From Cladopsammia gracilis (lineage: Eukaryota > Cnidaria > Anthozoa > Scleractinia > Dendrophylliidae), in assembly GCA_022457155.1 (NCBI GenBank), contig JAJGOT010000001.1, positions 2,255,001 through 2,319,000 of the forward strand: a stretch of DNA of 64,000 bases, given 5' to 3'. The notes under the pieces are model-generated. The model was not told where the DNA came from and made no database searches. It was given only the letters and a program-made list of their open reading frames with translations. Each line of letters opens with the position of its first letter. The stretch's first letter is position 1. The translations under genes were made by a program, and so were the position numbers. Positions 1 to 11,337 of the stretch are shown here, in pieces.

Positions 1-834
1 ACACTTTATTTTAAGAAGAATGCAAACTAAGGGCGTCAACGATTACGATTTCTTCGTTCACTCTAGTTGCTGTACAGCACACAGCCCGTCGTGCGCCAGT
101 TGCTCGTCAGCCAAGACATGCTTGGGTATTTAAAGTTGCCGTGGAAAAGGAAAAATAAGTTGAAATGTTTCTCCTACTGAACACAATCAAATAGGGTATT
201 TAAAAGTAATATAACGGGCTAAAACGCAGCTAACTCACTCAGCAACTAGGAGAGGTATCGGGACTCTTGTTTATTTAGCAACAGCGCCTCAACTTCTTCT
301 ACTCCTACTTCTTCTACTGACTCACAACTCGATTGCAAGCAACTTATATACCCTAATCTTAGACATATTTGGGTTTGCTGACCGTGGGGACTTCTACCGC
401 ACATCCCGTGTCCTGTAGACCTATTTTGGCTTCTAAGCGTGGGAACTTTTAATTTATATCCTGTGGCCTAACAGAGCGAGTAGAGGAAATACCTACACGG
501 CTGTTCATAACAAGTACTAGAGAATCAATGAAATAGCTAGGGGTAAAACTGTAAAGTTAGACTAGACACCCAAAACAGGAACCTTAGTGTAGGTAAAACC
601 CAAGGTCAGCTTTAGTTCCCAAGTATACCTACTTCAAAAACCGACATTCAAGTTTAACAAATTCATAAAGGTAGACAGTACTACTCAAAAACCTAGGGAC
701 TACCAGTGTGGGCCAAACATTCAATAACCTTGGACTATGAACGCGATTATAAAGAAACTCTAAACATAAAAGAAACCTTAGGCATAACATTACGACTAAA
801 TACATCACAACAGTAAATACAGTTGACAAAATTA
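1..834. other. No gene recognised
   Basis: AT-rich sequence without a recognisable coding exon, RNA gene or mobile element. The only open frame over 60 codons (minus strand, 629-829) shows no domain and no start or splice context. Confidence 0.5.
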
Positions 835-1132
835 GTAGCTTTTGTTACAGGTGAATAACTCGATAATTATACATCGCTAGTACGTAATGTACAAGGTATT
901 TGCGACCTTGAAAATCTATTGATACATCGCTGGTTAGTAAGCCGCTTGCTGACTCGGCTGTTCTGCTGGTTGATTGTTTTAGAGTTTTCAAATAGTTTCA
1001 TGAACAATAGACGCTTGAGTTAAAAAATATATTTTGTAATTAACTTTCGTTTGGCTCAAAGGACTTCGCTTAATTTACATCCTTATGTTGAACGTATGTA
1101 CCTTTTGTATACGAGAACCTAGTTTGCAATTG

Positions 1133-1236
1133 TTTTTATTATTATTAGATATATTATATTAGATATATATTAGATATTATTAGGTCCCTCATGAAAACCA
1201 CCCATGGGTGATGTGGTTTCCTCCTTAAATAAATTG

Positions 1237-1298
<62 letters not shown>

Positions 1299-1326
1299 AT
1301 TATTTCATCTACGAATTCATCTCGAT
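1133..1326 (+). mobile_element. 3' end of a non-LTR retroposon with (CTTA)n tail
   Basis: Absent from the matching position in the paralogous repeat at about 47360. It holds a hairpin-forming stretch (ACCACCCATGGGTG) followed by CCTCCTTAAATAAATTG and then roughly 15 CTTA repeats (1237-1296). A unique 3' end followed by a simple-repeat tail is typical of 5'-truncated non-LTR retroposons. No coding part is present. Confidence 0.5.
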
Positions 1327-1399
1327 ATAGAATAAACGCTGTTGGAATCAAGTCATGTTTCTTGATTGTCTAACTGTTTCGTACCAGTTTGTGGTTTGG

Positions 1400-1532
1400 T
1401 TTAGCCTGCGTAGCTGGCGGTTTTGTTGCCGCGCGCGATGCCGAATTTGCGAGCGGCGAAGCCGCGATGGGAACGGAGAGGATAAAGCATCGCGCGCGCC
1501 AACAAAAAAATCCGCCAGCTTCGCAGTCTAAA
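1400..1532. mobile_element. 133-bp TIR element (MITE), TAGCCTG-type ends
   Basis: Imperfect terminal inverted repeats of about 35 bp (TTTAGCCTGCGTAGCTGGCG against TTTAGACTGCGAAGCTGGCG), with a GC-rich core containing CGCGCG runs. TTTGG flanks both ends (1395-1399 and 1533-1537). A degenerate 9-bp duplication of GGTTTGGTC is equally compatible. The paralogous repeat at about 47483 has the uninterrupted site. Ends resemble the elements at 40549 and 50656. Confidence 0.75.
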
Positions 1533-1645
1533 TTTGGTCCCGTACCTAGCTTCCGAGAGTGACGGCTCTTTCCAGCAAGCGAGTTCCCATTTAAGTTATA
1601 TTTAAGTTTTAGTTTCACCCGCATTCAAGCGCAGAGCCCCGTTGA

Positions 1646-3034
1646 GCCTCCCCTTTTTTAATTTTTTGTAAATTTAGGTAACAATTGTAAACATAAGATA
1701 TTTGGATTCAGTAATTTGTGAACACTGTAATCAGAGCTATAGCGCTGTGCACCAATGACATCACAGACGTTTGACCCTCGTTGTGACTAAGGCAAACAAG
1801 TGTTCAGTCTCCATAAGAACGTTGTATGGGAAAGTGGTGTTGCATGGCGAACACTAATTGATGCGGCTTTTATCGATATATACGCAAAGACGGGATTTTT
1901 ACACAAAAAAATTCGCGTTGTCATCTTTCGTATCCAAAACACATCCCGCTCATAGAAAGCCCTTGAGATGACTGCAAACTTTGTCTGAGTCACGTAGGAG
2001 GTCTATCTATTTTTAACTGGGTCTATTTTTCCAGGAAAAACTTAATTTATACATAGCATTTACAGTGCATTAAATCACGTCCCCATAAGGATGTGAACAA
2101 TAAAACACTCACAAGAAATCACCACAAGAAATACGCGCAGGATATGACTAAAATCCTGCGTAAAATGTGCAATATTTAGTTTTGGGGCTCACGGATTTTA
2201 GCAAGTGTTTACATCTCAAACCTTGGGGATGGCAGAACTGCACGACCTTTACGTTATGCTTTTTAATGCCATTTGCCCCCTCTATATGTTTTTGAACGGG
2301 TATACATTCAGTTTGCTTTGGAGGATTTTAGTATTGACTAAATGATCGCAATCTTTTAAAAGCCGCGTGCAACGGTCAGGGGGTCAACGCTACTCTATCT
2401 ATAATGATTTTCTGTGGTTTTGCTCTACTAAAATTTTACCTCTTTTTGCGTCCCTATTTTGCTATTGAAGTTAATAAGTTGCTAATATTTTTAATGTGTT
2501 GACGTGAGAAGCTAGGATGGCTGGCACAGCGGGTTACTGAGATCTCGGCTTTTCCATCCACCATCTCGATAACCGACGCGGGCTGGAAATTTTCCCATGT
2601 CGGATCAAACCCACAGGTCTTAAAAATGCACCCCGACAGTTAAAGTAAAAATTGTTTCGTAAAATACACATGCATTTCTGTTCAAGGAGAACTAGTTCTA
2701 GTTTAGCATCATGATCCATTCCGCCCTATTTTTTTTCACACAATTTTTTATTAAAAAAAATGATCTCAAGATGCAGCTGAACGTGTGAAGTTACAAGAAT
2801 GTTTAGAATCACAGCAAAGCTAGGATCGACTACAAGCCGCTGTTCGGGAAACGAGCCCGCGCGGGGAGGCTCAGAGACCGGACGCGAGAAAGCGGAGGAA
2901 ATCGAGCCTAAAGCAAAACAAATCATGAGTGAACATTCTGTTCCCAATGTTGGTGGAATTATTTGCGGTCGTGGATCATCTTCTGTCAGGGATCATTTTT
3001 GGTCCTTTTAAAACAGAACCCTTTTAGTGTGCAT
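1646..3034. other. No gene recognised
   Basis: Intergenic AT-rich sequence. A piece at about 1940-2000 is repeated in inverted form at 49797-49852. ORFs at 2534-3011 have no recognisable domain and no support from repeats or splice context. Confidence 0.45.
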
Positions 3035-3299
3035 TACCGTTTTTTCTCAATTAAACGCCCCCGGCGTTTATTTCAAACTTGGCCTAATGGACCCGGCGTT
3101 TCTTTGTATCAGCAGGTTTTTCTCGCCTTCCATTTTTTAAGAAAGGGTTATTATTCGTTTTTCTTGGCAGCCGTGTACCTTGCCCTTAAATCTTAAGTTT
3201 ATTATACCGCAAATAAACGTTTGAGGGGCTTACTTACAACTTCCTCTATTATACCCGGCGTTTGTTCGGGGCCCGGCGTTTATTCTAGAAAATACGGTA
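3035..3299. mobile_element. 265-bp TIR element with TACCG ends
   Basis: Left end TACCGTTTTTTCTCAATTAA and right end (reverse complement) TACCGTATTTTCTAGAATAA are terminal inverted repeats. Both are followed internally by copies of AAACGCCCCCGGCGTTTATT-like sequence. A TA target fits Tc1/mariner/pogo-type elements. Too short to code for transposase, so non-autonomous. Confidence 0.6.
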
Positions 3300-3451
3300 A
3301 TCGTATCAGTTTTGAAGAGCACCAAGATCGCCAAAAGACCTACCACTAAATAAAAATGATGCTGTGCATCGCATCGTTTTTAAAACTGACTGAGGTAGCC
3401 GCGAAGCAGGGCCTCCCTCTTTGATGCAAACCAGTGAATAAGTAATATTAG

Positions 3452-3619
3452 TATATACTGAAACAGTGGACAGCATTGTTGGCGCGCTCTGATTGGCTAA
3501 TGAAGTTCGGAATAGCAAGTGCTATTTACCAGCAATTTGTGCGCGAAAATTGTAATCGTTAACAGGAATAAATGAGTTAAAAAGCATCATTTTCGTTATA
3601 TTATCTCACTGTTTCAGTA
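3452..3619. mobile_element. Small TIR element (TATACTGAAACAGTG ends)
   Basis: TATACTGAAACAGTG at the left is matched by CACTGTTTCAGTATA at the right, about 165 bp apart. Followed by a perfect 12-bp-arm hairpin at about 3649-3681 (GTGGGTAGTGGT paired with ACCACTACCCAC). No coding capacity. Confidence 0.45.
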
Positions 3620-3711
3620 TATACTGAAACAGCTGTTCACCTCAGTGTAGGTGGGTAGTGGTGGATATTTACCACTACCCACTAATTGGACTGAGTGGAG
3701 TACAATTCGTA

Positions 3712-3725
3712 ATAGTAATTGGACT

Positions 3726-3766
<41 letters not shown>

Positions 3767-4105
3767 AAATTGGCCGAGCGCGTAGCGCGAGGACGATTTG
3801 AAATTACGAGCACGATTACCCCTGAATTGTACGACGCGAAGTTCAATTATTAATTAATCGAATCAATAACAAAATTCGAGATTAAAAAGTCTATCCAGTA
3901 TGTGGAGATTTTTGTACTCAAAAAGTCAGGATATTTTCTATCAGTTTGAAAGCAGAAGGAAACAGCCGCGAAAAAAAAAAATTTAAGTGCACCTGATTGA
4001 CGCGCGCGCAACGTAGGTGTCCAATTACAGCTATCCAATTACAAAAAGTTGTAATTGGATAGCTGTAATTGGACACCCACGTGATGGGATGGGATGACCA
4101 ATCAC
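3712..4105. mobile_element. Foldback element family (TAATTGGACTGAGTGG), copy 1
   Basis: Begins with AATTGGACTGAGTGGAGTAC, an end also duplicated just upstream, and ends in a near-perfect palindrome centred at about 4049 (CCAATTACAGCTATCCAATT and its complement). The same block occurs reversed at 60097-60440 and partially at 4131-4390, which defines a repeat family. Confidence 0.6.
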
Positions 4106-4130
4106 AATCTAGAATTTTGTTATTGATACG

Positions 4131-4390
4131 ATTAAGGGAGTAATCGGGCGAGTAATTTCAAATCGGCCGAGCGCGTTGCACGAGGACAATTTGAAGTTAC
4201 GAGCACGATTACCCCTGAATTGTATGACGCGAAGTTCAATTACTAATTAATCGCATCAATAGCAAAATTCGAGAATAAAAAGTCTATGTGGACTCTTTTG
4301 TACATGTACTCAAAACGTCTAGGACATTTCTATCAGTTTGAAAGTAGGAAAAATCAGCAAAAAAGAACCTAGTATTGGTATTGCATTGTG
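4131..4390. mobile_element. Foldback element family, partial copy 2
   Basis: Repeats the GGGAGTAATCGGGCGAGTAA ... TGACGCGAAGTTCAATTA segment of the preceding copy with a few per cent divergence and lacks the central palindrome. Non-coding. Confidence 0.5.
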
Positions 4391-5200
4391 CATCACTACT
4401 GCGCATAATTTCTTGCATCATTAGCGCGCGCACGAGCGCGCGCACAGTCTGAACGCGCGTGTTTCCTCAAGGGAAACCGGGTCTTGAAGAGCCAGTTTCC
4501 TTTGAGGATAAGTTGGCCAAATGAATAAGAGATTGTTTTCTCCTAAACAATCACGCGACCTATCTTTTTTATTGCTTAATTTTACTGTTAAAAGCGTCCG
4601 CTTTGAGTTAAAAGAGTTTTAAAATATTTCTTCTTCAGGAAAGAAATTACATTTATTACATTAAATTATTATATTTATGTAAATTTATGCTAAGATTTTG
4701 ATACTATTTTTGTAAATTGTAACTAAACATATCGCAGGTCTGCCGTCTGACTTGCGTCACAAATACATTATGTATGTATGTATGTGAAGTTATCGCTAAA
4801 AACACGCACGTATACGCTCATAACTCATGGAAGTAAAATTATGACCTTCAGATCATGCACGCAAGGAGCGTTTTGAACCAAAACCGTTTGAGGCTGTGTG
4901 CCTTTTCCGTGATTCATATATCAAGTATTCCTTATGGTCGATGCAATTATATCTATTAGAGTTTATCAAGCATTCCATTTTAATTACGCTTCAAGTAAGC
5001 GCGTATAGTAACGTGAACCGATAAGATAATCACGCGAGCGTGGTGTCCTATATTTTTTATTGAATTTTTCGAAACAATGCTTGATGGGCAACAATTATAG
5101 AAAGAGATCTAGCTGGAATGAGGAATCAAGTGATTGACGCGCGCAACGTAGGTGCCATCACGGCAAACCATGACTCATATCAAAATCCCCCCATCCCTCA
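4391..5200. other. Upstream region of secreted-protein gene 1; no other gene
   Basis: Includes a GC-rich patch (GCGCGCGCACGAGCGCGCGC, about 4423) and a short (GTAT)n run near 4772. No coding sequence recognised. Promoter elements of gene 1 may lie in its last few hundred bases. Confidence 0.4.
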
Positions 5201-5207
5201 TATAAAG
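5201..5207 (+). promoter_or_regulatory. Putative TATA box of secreted-protein gene 1
   Basis: CATATAAAGGGGG lies 73-79 bases before the ATG of exon 1, a plausible distance for a short 5' UTR. Copy 2 has only a weaker TATAAGC at about 40842, 142 bases upstream of its ATG. Confidence 0.45.
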
Positions 5208-5279
5208 GGGGCCTTCGATAGCTCTTCATATATTTGCACACCAACTCCACTAGTCCTATCAAGAAATCTGAAAAGGAAA

Positions 5280-5306
5280 ATGGGCAACCTTCTTCTGCGT
5301 TTAGTT
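5280..5306 (+). CDS. Secreted-protein gene 1, exon 1 (start of signal peptide)
   Basis: ATG followed by eight codons, reading MGNLLLRLV, then a strong donor GTAAGT. It ends in phase 0, matching the acceptor of exon 2 at 19385. The split product starts with a charged, then strongly hydrophobic run typical of a signal peptide. The same ATG, codon count and donor recur at 40984-41010 (MDSPLLRLV) in the second copy. Pairing with exon 2 is inferred from phase, signal-peptide completion and identical order in both copies. A transcript would prove it. Confidence 0.6.
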
Positions 5307-5735
5307 GTAAGTACAAAACATTATTGCTTCAAAAGGTTAAAAGTTCTCTTTTTTGGGGGTGACGAAATGAAACAATTTGGAGGATTTGTTTGAAAAAGTG
5401 TTATAAAGACAAAAAAGGAATTTTCTTAACTGGTCGTCATATCACTCTTTACTGTATTATTGAGTTGTACGATTTCTGTGCCATAAATGGCATCAAGACA
5501 ATTTCTGTCAATGCATTTTGTCGTAATTGTGATATGGTCTAGATGTTAGCAGGCAGGTTATAATTTTAAGAAAAACGACAAAACGTTTTAGTTTGAAAAA
5601 CATGTTTCGACAGCAACTTCTGTCATCTTCAGTTAATTAGTAGTGTACAAAGCGTTGACAGTGAATATATAAGTGGGAACAAATGTTAATTATGCTAGTA
5701 ACAACAATGTAAATAAAAGCGTGACAATGTGAGAA

Positions 5736-6065
5736 TTATAAGGATAGTTTCAAATTTACATGATGTAATTGTTGATTCAAAGACGGTTTTTCTCTATGAA
5801 TATGAAAAGCCTCTTTTATCTTAAGTTGGAAACTCGTAGAAGCGTGATCTAAAATATGAAAGCAATCTTGTGAACACAAGGTACGGCAATGTTCAGAATT
5901 CAGTAGATGTTTGAAAATGTGCGAGGTCCTGTCATTGACTAAGTGCTCACGCACGCGTGTGGAAAAATGCCGGGTTGTTTCGCCGACATAACAGGCATTA
6001 CAGCCCGCACATACAAACTTATAAACCACACGCGAACGAAGCCCGTCAGGGACAGGGTCTTTCAC
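5736..6065 (-). pseudogene. GIY-YIG endonuclease fragment of Penelope-like element (left arm)
   Basis: Encodes about 110 C-terminal residues of a Penelope-like polyprotein. A CxxC motif (CAGCNACYVGE) runs into the GIY-YIG core, followed by TRHFSTRVREHL and a conserved basic tail ending at the element's stop codon. The family uses this nuclease for target nicking during retrotransposition. There is no reverse transcriptase and no start of its own, so the fragment cannot be autonomous. It is a mirror image of 6141-6470. Confidence 0.8.
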
Positions 6066-6470
6066 TTTATTAAGCACTATTGTAATGATTTGGATATAAA
6101 ATTAGTTTTTTCTTCCTTTAAGATAGGCAACATGTTTAGCGTGAAAGACCCTGTCCCTGACGGGCTTCGTTCGCGTGTGGTTTATAAGTTTGTATGTGCG
6201 GGCTGTAATGCCTGTTATGTCGGCGAAACAACCCGGCATTTTTCCACACGCGTGCGTGAGCACTTAGTCAATGACAGGACCTCGCACATTTTCAAACATC
6301 TACTGAATTCTGAACATTGCCGTACCTTGTGTTCACAAGATTGCTTTCATATTTTAGATCACGCTTCTACGAGTTTCCAACTTAAGATAAAAGAGGCTTT
6401 TCATATTCATAGAGAAAAACCGTCTTTGAATCAACAATTACATCATGTAAATTTGAAACTATCCTTGTAA
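6066..6470 (+). pseudogene. GIY-YIG endonuclease fragment of Penelope-like element (right arm plus linker)
   Basis: Same C-terminal nuclease as the left arm, but with about 25 more upstream residues (reading DLDIKLVFSSFKIGNMFS) that form the usual linker between reverse transcriptase and endonuclease. The CxxC, YVGET and TRVREH motifs are intact. The reverse transcriptase is missing (5' truncation). The open frame upstream of 6066 on the plus strand is only antisense read-through of the left arm. Confidence 0.8.
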
Positions 6471-9159
6471 TTCTCACATTGTCACGCTTTTATTTACATT
6501 GTTGTTACTAGCATAATTAACATTTGTTCCCACTTATATATTCACTGTCAACGCTTTGTACACTACTAATTAACTGAAGATGACAGAAGTTGCTGTCGAA
6601 ACATGTTTTTCAAACTAAAACGTTTTGTCGTTTTTCTTAAAATTATAATTGTGATATATTTTAATGACAAAATTAGTTAAAAACTGTCTAGATTGTTTTG
6701 CATTTTGTCATTTATATACGTAAAGTGACAGTTCGATGAATTTTTAAATTTCATTTTTGTGCATTTACCTCTTTCACAATCACAATTCACGATCACAACA
6801 GCAGCGATAGCGGCACAAAACAAGAGCTTTAATGAGCGAAAACAATGCCTCTGCACGTGCGAAGCTCCGAAGAGAGGAATTTTTGAGTCTCTGACGTCAC
6901 TTTCGCTGGCTATCTTTTGGAAATTCAGAAACATGCAAATTTAATAGCGGCCATGCAAAATTCGAAAAGAAAAAAAAATCGTTTTCCCTTGATCGGATTA
7001 TAAAACCTTTTGGAAAGGTTACGAAATACATTATTTACTTTCGAAAAGTGCAAAAAGAATGAAATTTCAAAATTTGATCGAACTGGCACTAACGATAGTC
7101 TATGAATAAAATAACAAAAAGACCGAATCTAAGAAGTAACGATTAGGTTAAGTTTTGAAAAAAAGAACTTAAAACCGAAAGGGAAGGCAGTTTGGCCTTG
7201 ATCCGAATTCCTTAGGAGAACACGTGTGCGGAAAGCTAAGAGCGGAAAACACGTGTGCGGAAAGCTAAGAGCTTTTCTGTGTTGTGTATTAATTTTATTT
7301 TCTATATATATATTCCATTACACCTTCACCGCGGGGCCAAACCACCCCTCCAAGGAATCATTAAGAATGGCAAATTTTGGTTATCCAACTGGATTTTTTA
7401 AAACCATGTCGCCCTTAGTAAGCGTCTGTGAGTGTGTTTGGCCTTGGATTTTGTCTCTAAACTGCGCAATATAAAAACTAAAGACTGCTGCTAGTCTTTT
7501 TTCCTCTCGCTATCGACCCTTTTCCCTCTTCTCTCTCTTTTCTGTGATTTTCGGGCTCATCGGGGTCACAAAAACCCTTGTTTGGTCGAGCTGTAGTGAC
7601 TCAGCTATAAATGTATTGGGCATTTCGTTACCAAACTGAGAAAGCGAACGGGACAGGCACCAAATTATTTAGATATCAAAATTAACAGAAGATATAAAAA
7701 AATATGACGTCACAGTTGATGACGTCATACTATATCCTTAATTTAAAGTTTGTAATTTCCAACTTTTTTTTTAGAAAGAGGACAACAAGAGAAGTTAAAA
7801 ACTGAAAACCATTTGTCGATGTCACAAATATTAGATATGATATCACAATTATTTCATGGCTTAAATTAAAGTTTTCGAGGTGAAAATCAAAAATATAAAA
7901 CCATACGATTTTTTTTTTCAACACTAAGTACTTTACTTTATCAAATTCTCAGCTTTACTTAAAAGAAAATTGAAAAAAAAATTATCATAGGAGTTTATTT
8001 TATTGGAAATTTATGGTTCCGGGGAAAAACTGAAATTTCTTCAAATTGTTATAACTCAAGAAATATTTGTCAAAGCGAGTTATGGTTTTCTGTATATTAG
8101 TCCCCTAGTCAAGCTCTTTCAAATGACGTATTTGGCGATACAAAACTAAAAAAACTCTGTACCACGTGTTTTTGTGACGTCATAATTATGACGTCAGATT
8201 TTGACATTTTGAGATATTTTTACCAATGAAATGTTTTGGACAACAATCCAAGTGAATGTACGAAGTTTGTTGATGAAATGTGCAAAAGAAGCAAACTTAG
8301 CCTAGATGATCATTTTTAGTGTCGTTTGGCCCCGCCGTGTTATTCAACCAAACTAACAAAAACTGTGACTAAACTAACTGTGATCAGTGGACAATTAAAA
8401 CCAGTAATTGTCAGTATTGAGAGGGATCTGGAGCTGATTACCCGATGCCTTCCTCTCCGGTATATCCTCGAGTCAACCCTTTGCCGTATCAGTATGACTT
8501 ATGCACGTAATCGGAAAAAGAAAATGGCGGCCAAAGGCGCAAACCTAGTCTCGATTTAATTGGCTCCTGCCCGTGTTCATCGTCTGTTTTCCTCGAACAT
8601 TCCTCCTTTTCTGATTACAAAAACACGCAGTTGAGGTTCTCGGTTAGTTTATAACCTAACATTTAATATATAACTCGCCTGAAGTTCTGAAATAACGTGA
8701 GTGTTTGTCTGTCTTTTGAGGTTTGAGTTCGTTTCTACTGAACACGTGTAGAAAATTGAACATTAATTGTGAAGTCTTCGTAAGATCACCGCCTTTCTGT
8801 GGATTACAGGGCAAAACTTCAGCTGCGCTAACGATCCAAGGCGAATGAGTATTTCTATTCAGTGTCGAGATGACGATGTTGATCCTTCGCCTTGGCTGGC
8901 TTTAGTTTCGTGTGTTTCTGCGATGGATACTTCGATCATTTACTGGAGCTCACAATTCAATTCACAATTCACTATGCTAGCGAGGTCAACAGTAATTTAA
9001 AAGATTATACTGCACAAACGGCTTAAACTGCTTTGCGTGGCCATTAGAAGAAAGAGCACATCGACACCGGTAAACTGGCACTGAACTAGCACCATATAAA
9101 TATAAATTCCAACATCACTGAACAAGGTACTAATATGCACACGATCAGGAAGCCTATAG

Positions 9160-9259
9160 TGCATAAGCCCCCGGCTTCTATATAGGCTTCCTTGTCACTA
9201 CTACATTAAACATTTTGTAGTCTATCGTCTTTTAAGTTATTATAAATTTCTAGTGTATT

Positions 9260-9322
<63 letters not shown>

Positions 9323-9330
9323 CATATATA
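9160..9330 (+). mobile_element. Retroposon 3' end with (ATT)n tail
   Basis: A unique stretch ending in TTTTAAGTTATTATAAATTTC is followed by about 18 ATT repeats (roughly 9262-9317), the pattern of a LINE or SINE 3' tail. No reverse transcriptase remains. Confidence 0.35.
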
Positions 9331-10048
9331 TTTTTTTAATGTGGTTCAGTGGCAAAATAAATAAAATGAAATGAAAAATGAAATGAAAGGCTCTGAGGAT
9401 ATACCGACATTCTACCTGGGAATAAGTCACAGTGCTGTGCCAGATTATCAAGCTCCAAGGTCTTTGAGCTCACTGAAATCCAAAACTGACTGGGCATTTT
9501 ACGGTGCTGTTTCATTTTAGGTTGCATTCACTCAGTGATGCTGCGAGAGATTTTCGCTGTCTCAATTCGCTGTCAACTCCTTAAAAAAAAACCTGCGTTT
9601 CCTTTCTTTATGTAAACTAATATGTCAGAAAGAAACATCACAGTTTTCGTTTGAAGAAACTGGCGAGAATCGGAACTTTCTTTCGATGAATCAGTGATAA
9701 CTCTTTCCGAGCACAATTTCCGTGTATATGTAGCTGTCGGCTTGACATCAAATTACCAGCTTGTGACGTAAAACAATAACTCTGTTCTGATTGGGCATTT
9801 TAAAGAATGCGCGGGAATCTGAGAGCCCTGTGGAGTTCTAAAAAACGATACGGAAATTAAAACTGACGAATTTATAAGGGGGAGGAAGGCTCCAGGTAGC
9901 CGGCTGCTGGAGAGATATACATTTAAAGGGGGACTGACCCGGCTGATATATCGCCGTTTCATGATTATGGCCAGGAGCTTGCTTTCATGACTTATTATCT
10001 TGAAATAGGAACCGGCGGGACAGTGTCCTTTCAAACGTGTCCCTTTAA

Positions 10049-10428
10049 AGGGGAAGTATCACGGGGATTTGGTGTCATTTCAAAAAGCTAAAAATGTTAT
10101 TGTATATGATCAGAGCAGAAACCGAAAAATAGAACTCCAATGGCGGTGTGATAAATTATCACAAAATATATCAACACTGTCGATAAATGTCTCTCGACAT
10201 TGACGGAGTGGGTTTGAATGAATTACAACTTTAAAAAAGTTAGCCTAATTTTTTCAAGTTTCCACATTTTCGTCTCCCAATGGGCTAGAACAGATCATTA
10301 TCTGTCTCTCTTTCAAAAATTGGTTTATTCCACTGTCTTGGTGTTTTTGTATTATTTTGTAAATAAGTACAAGGTATTGTAAAATGGCTTTGACCAAAAA
10401 ACATCAAAATTCCCGTGATACTTTCCCT
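10049..10428. mobile_element. 380-bp TTAA-flanked TIR element
   Basis: Ends AGGGGAAGTATCACGGG and CCCGTGATACTTTCCCT are terminal inverted repeats, flanked by TTAA (10045-10048, 10429-10432). The matching local repeat units at about 12095 and 14985 have uninterrupted TTTAA sites in the same context (CGGCATTTAATCATTACACA-like flank), giving two empty sites. TTAA duplication suggests mobilisation by a piggyBac-type transposase. It has no coding capacity. Confidence 0.8.
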
Positions 10429-10432
10429 TTAA

Positions 10433-10933
10433 ACGGCATATACTCATCACACGACAATTTGAATGATGCGGCTCATCCATAAAGAATTACAAGTGACATA
10501 AGTTTCAATCGAAGTTTTACCTTGTTGTATAAACTTTAACAGCGACAGCACTTCCATCCTTATTATCTGTAATCCTACACTTAATCTCCAAACTATTTTT
10601 GTTCAATTAAGTTGTATATTTGGTGGCATCTGATGATATGACATGAAAATAAGGTAAGGGAAATTTTGCATGTCGGCGGGACACTGTCCATTTAAACTGC
10701 ATGTAATCATTACACAAAAATTTGAATGCCTTTCGTGACGACGCTCAACAACTGAAAAGTCCATGAAGTATTGAACGTGACATAACTGGCGGAATTATTA
10801 GGGAAGTTATATTCGTTAGATGCACAGTATTGAACAGCAAATAATATGGTAGACCAGTAATTGCCAACGGCAGATTACAATCTATTCTCGCTTCCGATTT
10901 CCCACACGTTCCAGCTATTAACGAGAAATTTAA
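10433..10933. repeat. Local dispersed repeat, unit a
   Basis: Contains AATCGAAGTTTTACCTTGTT ... CACTTCCATCC ... CACTTAATCTCCAAAC, then CAGTATTGAACAG and CACACGTTCCAGCT. The same order recurs at 11938-12390 and 14770-15330, with a fragment at 12718-12785. It continues after the insertion at 10934. Identity unknown; it behaves as an old local duplication or element family. Confidence 0.55.
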
Positions 10934-11334
10934 GGCCCCGTCCACACGTATACGTTTACGTTCGTAAACGCATATTTTTTAATCTAAAACGCTCCCGTCC
11001 ACACGAAGCCAGCCATCGTTTACGATTCGTTTTCACCTGTCCACACGTAAACGCTAAAACGATACGTAAACGCTAAAAATCTGCATTGAGCATGCGCTAG
11101 ATAACTTGAGCATGTGCCATAAACAGCTGTGACATCAGCGTTTACGAAAATATCCGTTTACGCTGTCCACACGTAAACGGGTAAACGGCGTTTTCGAAAA
11201 TATCCACTTTGGAGAGCGTTTTCTAAAATATCAGTTTAGGGTGACCGTTTTCATCGTTTACGTGTGGACGGAAGGCCTAAACGCATTAAAAAATATGCGT
11301 TTACGAACGTAAACGTATACGTGTGGACGGGGCC
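10934..11334. mobile_element. 401-bp TIR element (GGCCCCGTCCACACG), TAA target duplication
   Basis: Long near-perfect terminal inverted repeats (GGCCCCGTCCACACGTATAC at both ends) continue through subterminal CGTTTACG repeats. It is flanked by TAA (10931-10933, 11335-11337). The empty site is visible in unit b at about 12345 (GAGAAATTGAAAAAAATGTG). Three-base TAA/TTA targets fit PIF/Harbinger-type MITEs. Non-coding. Confidence 0.8.
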
Positions 11335-11337
11335 TAA

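Larger units (their letters stand above)
835..1645 (+). repeat. LTR-like repeat, copy A, carrying two nested insertions
   Basis: About 500 bp of this block matches 47027-47570 in the same orientation, starting near GGTGAATAACTCGATAA. Copy B shows an LTR-like order: a TATA box, then AATAAA about 80 bases later, then a U5-like stretch. Copy A keeps AATAAA (1331-1336), but its TATA-like site is mutated (GTATACGAG). It is interrupted at about 1133-1326 by a retroposon tail and at 1400-1532 by a small TIR element; both are absent from copy B. Neither copy is linked to recognisable gag-pol, so each is probably a solo LTR or an LTR plus leader. LTR identity is inferred. Confidence 0.5.
5536..6645. 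mobile_element. Penelope-like element insertion: 508-bp inverted duplication with 12-bp target duplication
   Basis: Arms 5558-6065 and 6141-6648 are reverse complements of equal length (508 bp) and appear identical at the protein level. They are separated by 75 bp that extend only the plus-strand copy. TAATTGTGATAT flanks the whole insert (5524-5535 and 6646-6657). The uninterrupted target survives at about 42190 in the second gene copy. Only the 3' part of a Penelope-like element (linker plus GIY-YIG endonuclease) is present. Partial inverted copies are known for Penelope-like elements, but such symmetry suggests a recent event or, less likely, an assembly fold. Confidence 0.85.

Noticed and set aside
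1237..1296. (CTTA)n tract considered as CRISPR-like or satellite array
   Set aside because: Simple tetranucleotide tail of a retroposon; no spacers. No CRISPR-like array exists in the window.
5943..6065. N-terminal part of the 175-codon plus-strand ORF across the Penelope insertion
   Set aside because: It is antisense read-through of the left inverted arm, not a genuine protein N-terminus.
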